Source of the DNA: Flavobacterium sp. Root186
GTDB taxonomy: Bacteria > Bacteroidota > Bacteroidia > Flavobacteriales > Flavobacteriaceae
Length of the DNA stretch: 64,000 bases
Assembly (NCBI RefSeq): GCF_001428525.1
Contig: NZ_LMHW01000017.1
Span: 186,001-250,000, forward strand
Direction: 5' to 3'
In this document: in pieces, positions 31,935 through 40,807 of the stretch
Layout of the letters: each line of letters begins with the position of its first letter
How positions within the stretch are numbered: the first letter of the stretch is position 1
Position numbers and translations under genes: made by a program
The notes under the pieces: generated by a model
Told to the model about the DNA's origin: nothing
Database searches by the model: none
The model's input: the letters and a program-made list of their open reading frames with translations, nothing else

Positions 31935-34271
31935 TTATCCTACAACATCTAATTTAGCAAATCTTAATAGAAGTTTTTTAATTCCTCCTACTTCAAATTT
32001 AATTTCGGCTTTTTTATCAGCTCCAACCCCTTCTAAATTAATCACTTCTCCTTTTCCGAAACGTTCATGCATTACGACATTTCCTATTGTTAGTTTACTA
32101 TCAAACAAATTAGTATTAGAACTTTCCGGCGCATTTCCAGATACAGGTTTTAATTTACGAATATTTAAATCCGGTTTCGGGTTGTTATCTGTAATGTGCT
32201 TTGGCGGCGTTCCTCCTATTGGTTTTGCCAATCGTAATTTTGATTTATCAATGTCTCCAAAAATATCTCCGTCAATTTGCGATTTATATCGGTAATTACT
32301 TTCCGCCGGAGTTAAGTATTCTAAATATTGTGAATCAATTTCTTCAATAAAACGTGATGGTTCGCTATCTGTCAATTTTCCCCAACGGTAACGTGAGTTT
32401 GCATAAGTTAAATACGCCTGATGTTCTGCACGAGTTAAAGCTACGTAAAATAAACGACGTTCTTCTTCTAATTCACTTCTGGTACTCATACTCATCGCAC
32501 TCGGAAATAAATCTTCTTCCATACCCACGACAAAAACATGAGGAAACTCTAACCCTTTTGCTAAGTGAATCGTCATTAGTGCAACACGATCTTCATCGTT
32601 AGTATCTTTATCTAAATCAGTTGCAAGCGCTACATCTTCCATGAACTCAGACAAAGCTCCTCTTGCGCCATCAATCTCTTTTTGCCCTTCTGTAAAATCT
32701 TTAATACCGTTTAAAAGCTCTTCAATATTCTGAATTTTTGCCATTCCTTCCGGAGTCGCATCTTTCTTTAATTCCTGAACCAAACCCGTTTTCTTCGCAA
32801 CATGATCTGTTATATAAAAAGCATCCTGATTTTGATCAATAACCTGAAAACTCTGAATCATCGTTACAAAATCTTTCAATTTATTTTTTGTTCCAGTATT
32901 CAGTTTCAAATCGATTTTATCAATGTTCACCATTACTTCCCAAATCGAACGTTTGTAATGATTGGCAGCAATTGTCAATTTTTCTACTGTTGTATCTCCA
33001 ATTCCACGTGCCGGATAATTGATTACACGAATCAAAGCTTCTTCATCTTTCGGGTTTATTACTAAACGTAAATAACACAAAACATCTTTAATTTCCTTAC
33101 GTTGATAGAATGATAATCCACCATAAATTCTATATGGAATATCACGTTTTCTTAACGCATCCTCCATCGCACGCGACTGAGCATTAGTACGATATAAAAT
33201 CGCAAAAGATCCATTATGAAGCTGGTTCTGCATTTTTTGTTCAAAAATCGTACTCGCTACAAAACGGCCTTCTTCGGCATCCGTTAAACTTCGATGTATT
33301 TTAATTTTTGGACCAAATTCATTTGCAGTCCAAACTACTTTATCTAGCTTGGTTTTATTATGTTCCATTATTGTATTTGCCGCTTCTACAATATTTCGGG
33401 TAGAACGATAATTTTGCTCTAAACGATACATTACTACACCTTCATAATCCTTTTGGAAATTCAGGATATTATTGATATTCGCTCCACGGAAGGCATAAAT
33501 ACTCTGTGCATCATCTCCTACGACACAAATATTCTGAAATCTATCAGACAAAGCCCTAACAATCAAATACTGAGAGTGATTCGTATCTTGGTACTCATCA
33601 ACCAGAATATAACGGAAACGGTCTTGATATTTTGCTAAAACCTCAGGGAAACGAGTCAGCAGCTCATTTGTTTTCAGTAATAAATCATCAAAATCCATTG
33701 CTCCTGCTTTAAAACAACGTTCTACATACTGCTGATAAATTTCTCCTAATCTCGGTCTTTTTGCCATAGCATCAGCCTCGATTAATTCCGGATTATTGAA
33801 ATATGCTTTTACTGTAATTAAACTGTTCTTATAACTAGATATACGGCCTAAAATCTGTTTTGGTTTATAGATATCACGATCCAGCTGCATTTCTTTAATA
33901 ATGGAAGAAATCAGTCTGGCCGAATCCTGAGAATCATAAATTGTAAAATTTGATGGATAACCCAAATGATCTGATTCTGATCGAAGAATACGGGCAAAAA
34001 CAGAGTGAAAAGTTCCCATCCAAAGGTTTTTTGCCTCAGATGCTCCCACAATATCCGAAATCCTGTGCTTCATCTCACGAGCCGCTTTATTGGTAAAAGT
34101 AAGCGACAAAATATTGAAGGCATCAACACCCTGAGCCATCAAATAAGCAATTCTAATAGTTAAAACACGGGTTTTTCCCGAACCTGCACCAGCAATAATA
34201 ATCATTGGCCCGTCTTTTTGTAAAACGGGTTGTCTTTGTGCTTCGTTGAGCTGGTCAATATATTTCTGCAT
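31935..34271 (-). CDS. UvrD/PcrA-type superfamily 1 DNA helicase
   Basis: 778 residues, full length. Motif I IIAGAGSGKTRVLTIR near residue 25, motif Ia SLTFTNKAAREM, motif II ILVDEYQDTNHSQY near 228, motif III VVGDDAQSIYAFRGA, motif IV RLEQNYRST, motif V MTIHLAKGLEFPHVF near 560 and motif VI LFYVALTRAEHQAYL. The C-terminal Tudor-like end (GNVVMHERFGKGEVINLEG) binds RNA polymerase in PcrA. It unwinds DNA 3'-5' in repair and removes blocks to replication. A -7 box TATTTTTG lies on the minus strand at 34291-34298, 19 bases before the ATG. Confidence 0.95.
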   Translation of the reverse strand: MQKYIDQLNEAQRQPVLQKDGPMIIIAGAGSGKTRVLTIRIAYLMAQGVDAFNILSLTFTNKAAREMKHRISDIVGASEAKNLWMGTFHSVFARILRSESDHLGYPSNFTIYDSQDSARLISSIIKEMQLDRDIYKPKQILGRISSYKNSLITVKAYFNNPELIEADAMAKRPRLGEIYQQYVERCFKAGAMDFDDLLLKTNELLTRFPEVLAKYQDRFRYILVDEYQDTNHSQYLIVRALSDRFQNICVVGDDAQSIYAFRGANINNILNFQKDYEGVVMYRLEQNYRSTRNIVEAANTIMEHNKTKLDKVVWTANEFGPKIKIHRSLTDAEEGRFVASTIFEQKMQNQLHNGSFAILYRTNAQSRAMEDALRKRDIPYRIYGGLSFYQRKEIKDVLCYLRLVINPKDEEALIRVINYPARGIGDTTVEKLTIAANHYKRSIWEVMVNIDKIDLKLNTGTKNKLKDFVTMIQSFQVIDQNQDAFYITDHVAKKTGLVQELKKDATPEGMAKIQNIEELLNGIKDFTEGQKEIDGARGALSEFMEDVALATDLDKDTNDEDRVALMTIHLAKGLEFPHVFVVGMEEDLFPSAMSMSTRSELEEERRLFYVALTRAEHQAYLTYANSRYRWGKLTDSEPSRFIEEIDSQYLEYLTPAESNYRYKSQIDGDIFGDIDKSKLRLAKPIGGTPPKHITDNNPKPDLNIRKLKPVSGNAPESSNTNLFDSKLTIGNVVMHERFGKGEVINLEGVGADKKAEIKFEVGGIKKLLLRFAKLDVVG

Positions 34272-34424
34272 GTAATTTTTCTCCTTTATGCAAAAATAAG
34301 AATTATACTTTTAATAAGCTACTAAGATTCTGAGGTTCTAAGCTGCTAAGTTTTTGTATTTTTTGAACCCAAAGAATAGGCATTTTATTAAACATGGTTT
34401 CCCGCTTTCGGCTATATCTCTCCT

Positions 34425-34440
34425 CCCGATAGCCATCGGG
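34425..34440. repeat. Palindrome CCCGATAGCCATCGGG
   Basis: A short perfect hairpin (six-base arms) lies in a GC-richer 90-base patch directly before the type IX signal remnant. A related CCGATATCAATCGG sits at about 8320. The patch also has CCTCTATCGAGG. Confidence 0.5.
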
Positions 34441-34471
34441 GATGCGAGGATACCGCCTCTATCGAGGCTAG

Positions 34472-34654
34472 ATTCAAAATAGTGAGGAAATTAATAAGGT
34501 ACAAGTTTACAGTGCACTAGGTCAATTATTACTTGATAATGATTATAATGCAGACAATGTGAAAATTGATTTTACACCATTAAGCCCAGATTTATACTTT
34601 GTGAAAATATACTCTGAAGATAAATTTACAATTATAAAAACCATCAAAAAATAG
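34472..34654 (+). pseudogene. Remnant of a type IX secretion C-terminal sorting domain
   Basis: A 60-codon open stretch with no start codon, closed upstream by a stop at its left edge. It reads NKVQVYSALGQLLLDN, then KIDFTPLSPDLYFVKIYSED and KFTIIKTIKK. This is the form of type A sorting domains (IYSxxGqxl... lxxGlYfvki...kxxK) that guide proteins through the type IX secretion system. Everything ahead of it has been lost and replaced by a GC-richer patch with hairpins. It is the 3' scar of a deleted secreted-protein gene. Confidence 0.75.
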
Positions 34655-34743
34655 TGATCTTATACTATTTAAAAAGATATGTTTTCTTCTCCTGATTACT
34701 CAGGAGAAGAAATATTCTTAAAATATTTAACTACCGAGAACTT

Positions 34744-35511
34744 TTACTTATAAAACACATCGTACGCAAATCGAATCAAAGTTCCCACAACAACAACCAA
34801 AAAGAAAATTCTAATAAAACCATTTCCTTTATTGATTGCCAGTTTCGCACCAAGCCAGCCTCCGAGTCCGTTGCTAATTGCCATAGGAATTGCAATCGCC
34901 CAAATGATTTTTCCTTTTATCAGAAATAAACAGATTGAACCAAAATTCGTCGCCAGATTTACCATTTTAGCATTTGCAGAAGCGTGCAAAAAATCAAACC
35001 CCAAAAGAGCAATAAAAGCCACAACAAAAAAACTTCCGGTTCCCGGGCCAATAAATCCATCATAGAAACCAACAATTATACTAATGACAACTGCATAAAT
35101 TATTTGTGTTGCTGGCGAATGGTCTTTGGCAACATGCTGTCCGAAGTTTTTCTTTGCGTAAGTATATATAAACAACAATGATAAAACGACAAGCAAAAGC
35201 GGTTTCATAAAATCATTGCTGACCAAAGTCAAAATAGTAGAACCTAAAAATGCCGAAGGAACTGCAAGACACATCATAATTAAAAGCAATTTCCATTGAA
35301 TAACTACCTTTTTCAGATATTGAAAAGCGGCAAAAGCTGTCCCACTGAAAGCCGGGATTTTTAAAGTACCAATAACTGTTGAAACAGGCAGATTTGGCAA
35401 CAAAATTAATCCCATTGGTGTTTGGATAAGCCCGCCGCCGCCTACAATTGCATCAATAAATCCTGCCGCAAAAGCAGCTAAACAAAGAAAAACTATTATG
35501 TATAAATCCAT
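34744..35511 (-). CDS. TauE/SafE-type sulfite/anion exporter membrane protein
   Basis: 255 residues from MDLYIIVFLC; a start seven codons upstream is possible but not favoured. Eight hydrophobic stretches are visible, with the two internal repeats of this family: AAGFIDAIVGGGGLIQTPMG near residue 20 and GFYDGFIGPGTGSFFVVAF near 150. Members export sulfite, sulfoacetate or related anions; the substrate here is unknown. On the minus strand TACTTTTG at 35537-35544 is a plausible -7 box. The gene diverges from the 173-residue protein gene. Confidence 0.88.
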   Translation of the reverse strand: MDLYIIVFLCLAAFAAGFIDAIVGGGGLIQTPMGLILLPNLPVSTVIGTLKIPAFSGTAFAAFQYLKKVVIQWKLLLIMMCLAVPSAFLGSTILTLVSNDFMKPLLLVVLSLLFIYTYAKKNFGQHVAKDHSPATQIIYAVVISIIVGFYDGFIGPGTGSFFVVAFIALLGFDFLHASANAKMVNLATNFGSICLFLIKGKIIWAIAIPMAISNGLGGWLGAKLAINKGNGFIRIFFLVVVVGTLIRFAYDVFYK

Positions 35512-35600
35512 TATAAGTGTATTAAAAAACAAGTTGCAAAAGTAAGTTTTACAATTTGTTTATTCGTGTAAATTTAAAGTGGATTTCTCGTCAAAAAGTA

Positions 35601-35608
35601 TATTTTTG
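35601..35608 (+). promoter_or_regulatory. -7 box for the 173-residue protein gene
   Basis: TATTTTTG, 18 bases before the ATG at 35627. It excludes the earlier in-frame starts. Confidence 0.45.
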
Positions 35609-35626
35609 CTAAAAAAATTTACCCAA

Positions 35627-36148
35627 ATGGATTTTACAAGAATTATAGAATTAGCAAGTTATACATTACCTGCTATTGTTACCGGATTTGTAGCCTACAG
35701 CTTTTTTGAACTGCACATTAAAAACAATGATAAAAAGCGTGCTTTTTTGTTAAACAGACAAGCGCATAAAGAATCACTTCCTATACGTTTGCAAGCTTAC
35801 GAACGTATGACTTTATTTTTAGAGCGCATCAATTTGACCAAGTTATTAATCAGAATCACTCCTATTTCACACGATAAACATGATTACGAAAACTTTGTAA
35901 TTGACCAAATTGAACAAGAATTTGAACACAATTTAACGCAGCAAATTTATATGTCTGATGAATGCTGGACAATAATTACAACTGCAAAAAACTCTACTAT
36001 CCAAATGATTCGTAAAGCTGCCATGAGTGACCGTGTTGACAGTGCAGATAAGCTTCGTGAAGTTATTTTGAATGAATTATTAGAAAAACAATCTCCAAGC
36101 AATGCTGCTTTAGGATATATTAAGAATGAGGTTGCAGAACTTTGGTAA
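35627..36148 (+). CDS. Conserved-looking membrane-anchored protein of unknown function
   Basis: 173 residues from the ATG that follows the -7 box. One membrane helix near the N-terminus (ELASYTLPAIVTGFVAYSFF, about residues 6-25) is followed by a basic, helical cytoplasmic part: NNDKKRAFLLNRQAHKESLP, YERMTLFLERINLTKLLIRI, and an acidic mid region. I do not recognise the family. It ends at a strong inverted repeat facing the patatin gene. Confidence 0.75.
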   Translation: MDFTRIIELASYTLPAIVTGFVAYSFFELHIKNNDKKRAFLLNRQAHKESLPIRLQAYERMTLFLERINLTKLLIRITPISHDKHDYENFVIDQIEQEFEHNLTQQIYMSDECWTIITTAKNSTIQMIRKAAMSDRVDSADKLREVILNELLEKQSPSNAALGYIKNEVAELW

Positions 36149-36153
36149 AAAAT

Positions 36154-36218
36154 ATTTTAGAATTCAGATTTTAGATTATTTCAGAAACAATCTAAATTCT
36201 AAAATCTGAATTCTAAAA
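36154..36218. repeat. Inverted repeat of the AATCTAAAATC family between convergent genes
   Basis: ATTTTAGAATTCAGATTTTA at 36154 is mirrored by TAAAATCTGAATTCTAAAAT ending at 36218. It spans the whole gap between two convergent genes and can act as a two-way terminator. Confidence 0.8.
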
Positions 36219-37118
36219 TTACCTGTTATCACTCATAACTTCAGACTTATTCTGAGCATATTCGTAACCTTGCTTCCACCATTCTTTCATTATTTCTTTA
36301 TTGAAAATTAGTGCATTATCGGTTAATTTAGTGGGAGTATAATATAAATTAAGTTTTACATCTTTAGTGTTTGCCATAAGTTTTCCTATAGCAATATCAT
36401 GTTTCTCAACCTGATCTAAAGCAATTCGGAACAAATCAATCATTAAAGAAAATGGATTTTTACCAATAACCGTTTTACTTGTATTGACTTCAGTTTCTAA
36501 GATAATAACATCGATTTCTGTTGCGCCGCGGTTAATAGCTTCTCGAATTGGAACCAAACTTGAAAATCCACCATCGCCATATTCGTAATTATTTTTTGAA
36601 ACCAAACTCATAAATGGAACATAATTACTGGAGATCCAAGACCAATCGCAAAACTCTTCATAACTACAATCTTTTACTGATTTGTATTCTGATTCGTTTT
36701 TAGTAAAATTAGTGACCGTAATAATTACGTCATTATTCATCTTTTTAAGATTATTGAAATCAGAGAGAGAAAAATTATTTCGAATATATTTCTTTAAACC
36801 TTTGCTTTCGCCAAAAGTTCTCTTTCCTTTAAAAAACTGACGAAGTACATTAAAGTGATTAATCGTCACAATATCTACTCCTTCTTTTACTTTTACTACA
36901 AATGGGCAGATATTAAAAATACTTGACATCGTAACATTTGTATAAACGGAATGTATTTTTTTGATATGACCGAGAGCTAAATGCGGAATAAGTAAACTTC
37001 CTGTAGATGTTCCTATAAATAAATCGTATTCATGTCGTTTTTCTTCTATTAAATACTGTGCAACTCCTCCGGCGAAGGCGCCTTTACTTCCGCCGCCAGA
37101 AATAACTAATGCTCTCAT
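36219..37118 (-). CDS. Patatin-like phospholipase
   Basis: 299 residues, no signal peptide. The oxyanion loop GGGSKGAFAGG (residues 8-18), nucleophile Ser38 in GTSTG and the dyad aspartate in YGDGGFSS near residue 190 form a complete Ser-Asp site. The rest resembles cytoplasmic patatin hydrolases of Bacteroidota. It should cleave acyl esters in phospholipids; the target is unknown. There is no adjacent nucleotidyltransferase gene, so no sign of a CBASS-type effector role. Confidence 0.9.
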   Translation of the reverse strand: MRALVISGGGSKGAFAGGVAQYLIEEKRHEYDLFIGTSTGSLLIPHLALGHIKKIHSVYTNVTMSSIFNICPFVVKVKEGVDIVTINHFNVLRQFFKGKRTFGESKGLKKYIRNNFSLSDFNNLKKMNNDVIITVTNFTKNESEYKSVKDCSYEEFCDWSWISSNYVPFMSLVSKNNYEYGDGGFSSLVPIREAINRGATEIDVIILETEVNTSKTVIGKNPFSLMIDLFRIALDQVEKHDIAIGKLMANTKDVKLNLYYTPTKLTDNALIFNKEIMKEWWKQGYEYAQNKSEVMSDNR

Positions 37119-37231
37119 AAAATATATAGTAGGTTTTGTTTTTGGATTTTTTAAAGAGAAAAAAAGATAAAAGAATCAAGATTTTTTAGTACCGATAAAA
37201 TCTTTATTCTATTTCTTGCTTCTATTCTCTT

Positions 37232-39292
37232 TTATTCTTTCAATAAACGATTCAATTGAAACTGTTCATCGGGGGTCAAATTAGGCAAAATTCTATTAAA
37301 TGAAGCACGCATTTCTGAATTTTTTAATAAAATCCTGATTGAATCTCTTCCAAATTTTGAAAACTGCCACATATGGTGCGTTGTAGCGTTAACCAAATTC
37401 GTTAAAACATCATCGTTAATAAACTTAAAAGCAATCAATTTTTCTAGTGCATTCTGGCGTGTAGTCGCTTCATATTTTGTTGTAGAAAAAGCAATTAATT
37501 CATTTATTAATTCCTTAGCATTGCTGCTGTAATCAGGAGTCGATAAGGCAAGTGAAAGCCATAAAGCACGAAGGTTATAATCGTTAAAACCAATCCAGTT
37601 TTTCGACTTATCAAGATATTCTTTTCTATGATTCGGGAAATTATTCCATAAATAAAACAACGCAGCTTCTTGTGTTTGATATGATTTATCATCCAGCAGC
37701 GTTTCATATTCTGTTCTAAAATCTTCCGGTATTTTGGATAAAGTTTCTGCTAAAGTCTGGCGCAGCTGTACATTATTTTGATGCAATGCTTTCTGTAGCA
37801 ACTCTTTTTTATCTTCATATTTTTCAGTCTGCAATTGCGAAATAATTGCTTCTTTTACTGAATAATGAATATCTGAATCTATGGTTTTAGTGAAAAAATC
37901 AATCTTTTCTTTTAGAGGTGTTTTCTTTAATTTATCTACTTCCAAGCGCACTTTAATTGCCTTATTTTTACTTAATAAAGCATTGGCTGTCGGCGTATCA
38001 AAAGCAGTAGATTCCAGCCAGGTTTTCTGAAACTGAACCAAATCGAAATTGGATACTTTTTTAATTTCATCGAAGAAATTCTGCGTGTTTACATTCTTAA
38101 ATGCATATTTATTCAAATAACTTTTTACCGCTTTTTTAAAGGCTTTGTCGCTAATAGATTCATGCAAAACGAAAAGTGCCCATGCTCCTTTTTCATAAAA
38201 AGTCAGCGAACTGGCTTTTCCATTTAAAACCGGAATGGTATCTGTTCTTGAAGCAAATTTTATCTGCTGTGCTGTATCATATAATTTGGCATAAAAATAA
38301 TCGTCTCCAAAAATATCTCTTTCAGCCAATAATGCATAATAAGTTGCAAAACCTTCCTGGAGCCAATGATGCGTGCTGCTTTCGGCGGTAATTAAATCTC
38401 CAAACCAATGATGTGCCAGTTCATGAGCATCAACATTAGTATAATTTCGATCTGTGAAACCAATATTATCCACTACATAACGTGTCGTAAAAAGTGTAGT
38501 TGTCGTGTTTTCCATTCCGCCATATAAAAAATCGCGAACCGGAATCTGCCTGAAAACTTTCCACGGATATTTTACTCCAATCTCTTTTTCCAGAAAATCA
38601 AAAATTCGCTTCGAATAACGATATGTAGGTTCAAAACATGCAGCATCTTTGTTTTCAATGTAATATTCTAATGGGATTTTAGATTTCGAAGTAAATAGCT
38701 TTTTATCATATTTCCCAATAGAAAGCACCAATAAATAAGAACTCATTGGGTTTTCCATTTGGTATTGCCAATGCAGTAAATTATCTTTCTCCATTTTACT
38801 TTTTAAAACTCCGTTTGAAACCACCTGATAGTCTTTTTTATAGGTAATTCCGAGATTGAAAATCACTTTTTCATTCACATCATCAAAACTCGGAAACCAG
38901 TTACTGGTGTATCTTCCCTGACCCTGAGTCCAGATTTGAATATCGTCATTTTCAATATTTACAAAATACAATGCTTGTTTTGGTTTTACGTTATAATTGA
39001 AAGTCAGATGGTTATTTCCTTTCTGAAAATTATTGATGATTTGTAATTCTTTACCTGTATTAACAAAAACCACGTCTTTTCCTCCAATTTGAACATTTGT
39101 AAACTGCATGTTTTTTGCATCGATTTTTATGGTATCAATAGGCTGTAAAACATCAAAATTATAATCTACTTGCCCGTAAATTATTTTTTGGGAATCGACG
39201 ATATTTAATTGTCCCGAAACCGATTTAAAATCAACATATTTGGTTTGCTGTGCAAAAATGAAAGTGGTTATAAAGAGAAAAATGTATTTCAT
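37232..39292 (-). CDS. Secreted M1-family zinc aminopeptidase
   Basis: 686 residues. A short signal peptide (MKYIFLFITTFIFAQ) precedes the N-terminal beta saddle. The aminopeptidase motif is GGMENTTTTLF near residue 258. The zinc site is VDAHELAHHWFGDL near 290 with the third ligand glutamate in HHWLQEGFATYYA. The C-terminal half is helical and HEAT-like. It removes N-terminal amino acids from peptides, probably in the periplasm. On the minus strand TAACTTTG at 39318-39325 could be its -7 box. Confidence 0.93.
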   Translation of the reverse strand: MKYIFLFITTFIFAQQTKYVDFKSVSGQLNIVDSQKIIYGQVDYNFDVLQPIDTIKIDAKNMQFTNVQIGGKDVVFVNTGKELQIINNFQKGNNHLTFNYNVKPKQALYFVNIENDDIQIWTQGQGRYTSNWFPSFDDVNEKVIFNLGITYKKDYQVVSNGVLKSKMEKDNLLHWQYQMENPMSSYLLVLSIGKYDKKLFTSKSKIPLEYYIENKDAACFEPTYRYSKRIFDFLEKEIGVKYPWKVFRQIPVRDFLYGGMENTTTTLFTTRYVVDNIGFTDRNYTNVDAHELAHHWFGDLITAESSTHHWLQEGFATYYALLAERDIFGDDYFYAKLYDTAQQIKFASRTDTIPVLNGKASSLTFYEKGAWALFVLHESISDKAFKKAVKSYLNKYAFKNVNTQNFFDEIKKVSNFDLVQFQKTWLESTAFDTPTANALLSKNKAIKVRLEVDKLKKTPLKEKIDFFTKTIDSDIHYSVKEAIISQLQTEKYEDKKELLQKALHQNNVQLRQTLAETLSKIPEDFRTEYETLLDDKSYQTQEAALFYLWNNFPNHRKEYLDKSKNWIGFNDYNLRALWLSLALSTPDYSSNAKELINELIAFSTTKYEATTRQNALEKLIAFKFINDDVLTNLVNATTHHMWQFSKFGRDSIRILLKNSEMRASFNRILPNLTPDEQFQLNRLLKE

Positions 39293-39385
39293 TGAAAATA
39301 GATTAGTGGCAAAAACCCAAAGTTACAAAGGTTTCCACAACAAATCGAATGAAATTCGTAAGTTTACATACAAAAATAACCAAGC

Positions 39386-40129
39386 GTGCCTACACTCAAA
39401 AAAACCTTATTTAACTGGAGCAGCGGAAAAGACTCTGCCTTAACTTTATACAAGATTCTTCAAAATCCTGAATTTAAAATCGAATGTTTATTAACGAGTG
39501 TAAATCAGCAATATCAACGAATTTCCATGCACGGCGTTCGCGTTGAATTGTTGCAGGCTCAAGCAGAAAGCATCGGAATTCCTTTAAAAATTATGGAGGT
39601 TCCGGAAATGCCGACAATGGAAGTTTACGAAAATGTAATGATCAAAACTTTGACGGAACTAAAAAACCAAGGAATCATGTACTCTGTTTTTGGAGATATT
39701 TTTCTGGAAGATTTACGAAAATATCGTGAAGAACAATTGGCAAAAATAGGTTTCGAAGGTATTTTTCCCATTTGGAAAATACCATCTCACGATTTAATTC
39801 AGGAATTTATTTCGCTTGGATTTAAAACGATTGTTGTTTGCGTAAACGAAAGATATTTAGATAAAAGTTTTGTCGGCCGAATTATTGATCAGAACTTTAT
39901 AAATGATTTACCTGAAAACGTTGATGTCTGCGGTGAAAACGGAGAATTTCACACTTTTACTTTTGATGGGCCAATTTTTTCTAAACCTATTCATTTTGAA
40001 ATTGGTGAAATTGTTTATCGAAAATATGAAAAACCTAAAAGTGATGATTCATCCAATAAAGCCTGCGATACAAGTGCTGCAGATGCTTTTGATTTTGGAT
40101 TTTGGTATTGTGACCTAATCCCGAAGTAA
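39386..40129 (+). CDS. Dph6-type (diphthine-ammonia ligase-like) ATP-binding protein
   Basis: 247 residues from a GTG start, giving MPTLKKTLFNWSSGKDSALT. The PP-loop SGKDSA near residue 14 binds ATP in the N-type ATP pyrophosphatase fold. Further motifs of the family are HGVRVELLQAQAESIGIPL, YSVFGDIFLEDLRKYRE and CGENGEFHTFTFDGP. In eukaryotes Dph6 amidates diphthine on EF-2; bacteria lack diphthamide, so the bacterial substrate is unknown. It is divergent from the M1 peptidase gene and convergent with the DUF1697 gene. Confidence 0.88.
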   Translation: MPTLKKTLFNWSSGKDSALTLYKILQNPEFKIECLLTSVNQQYQRISMHGVRVELLQAQAESIGIPLKIMEVPEMPTMEVYENVMIKTLTELKNQGIMYSVFGDIFLEDLRKYREEQLAKIGFEGIFPIWKIPSHDLIQEFISLGFKTIVVCVNERYLDKSFVGRIIDQNFINDLPENVDVCGENGEFHTFTFDGPIFSKPIHFEIGEIVYRKYEKPKSDDSSNKACDTSAADAFDFGFWYCDLIPK

Positions 40130-40150
40130 TGACCAACTGAGCATAAAAAT

Positions 40151-40212
40151 TTGCCACGAATTACACAAATTTTCACGAATTGATTTGTGATAATTTGTGT
40201 AATTTGCGGCTA
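40151..40212. repeat. Inverted repeat of the GCCACGAATT family between convergent genes
   Basis: TTGCCACGAATTACACAAAT at 40151 is mirrored by TTTGTGTAATTTGCGGC near 40194-40210. A relative lies at 52155-52200 and a more distant one at 17911. Confidence 0.75.
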
Positions 40213-40216
40213 AAAT

Positions 40217-40756
40217 TTATTCATTATACATTGCTAACAAATTCGTAACCGTATTCCAATTGCGCATTGTTACTATGACGTTCAGTTTCTTCTCGATATA
40301 CTTGCCTTCTAATCTGGTTTTTCCGGCTCCTATATCATATTTAATAAAAATTCTGTTTCCGTCGATATTGGCTTCATCGGGCTTAAACTGACTGATTTTT
40401 AAATCATTAATATTTTCTTTTTTCAATACAGTCGAAACAAAAGCAACATATAATTTTTTAGTATCAATATCTTTTTCTTTTATATAGGGACTGTTTTTAA
40501 AACACAATTCAAGATCTTCTTTGGTAATAACAATCGTAGGAACTTCATGCCCAAAAACCTTGAAGATTTCCTGTTTGATCATAAAACCCACTTTTGCAGC
40601 GTCTTCTTCACTATCAACAAAAACATTTCCGGATTGCAGATAGGTACGAACATTTTGAAAACCTATATTTTCCAACATTGTTTTCAAAGCATCCATTTTC
40701 ATCATATTATGGCCAGAAACATTGATACCGCGAAGAAGTGCTAAATGTGTTGTCAT
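40217..40756 (-). CDS. DUF1697 family protein
   Basis: 179 residues, soluble. The opening HLALLRGINVSGHNMMKMDA and VRTYLQSGNVFVDS are the family signature, followed by MRNWNTVTNLLAMYNE at the C-terminus. The role of DUF1697 is not known. It has its own promoter match: on the minus strand TTTG at 40803-40806 and TATCTTTG at 40773-40780. Confidence 0.92.
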   Translation of the reverse strand: MTTHLALLRGINVSGHNMMKMDALKTMLENIGFQNVRTYLQSGNVFVDSEEDAAKVGFMIKQEIFKVFGHEVPTIVITKEDLELCFKNSPYIKEKDIDTKKLYVAFVSTVLKKENINDLKISQFKPDEANIDGNRIFIKYDIGAGKTRLEGKYIEKKLNVIVTMRNWNTVTNLLAMYNE

Positions 40757-40772
40757 TTTTTAAAATTTTAGT

Positions 40773-40806
40773 CAAAGATAAATATTCATTTATTCATTAT
40801 ATCAAA
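40773..40806 (-). promoter_or_regulatory. Promoter for the DUF1697 gene
   Basis: On the minus strand TTTG, 22 bases, then TATCTTTG, ending 17 bases before the ATG. The spacer is at the long end of the usual range. Confidence 0.4.
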
Positions 40807-40807
40807 A

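Noticed and set aside
36219..37118. Patatin gene as a CBASS effector
   Set aside because: No cyclic nucleotide synthase or accessory genes adjoin; neighbours are housekeeping genes.
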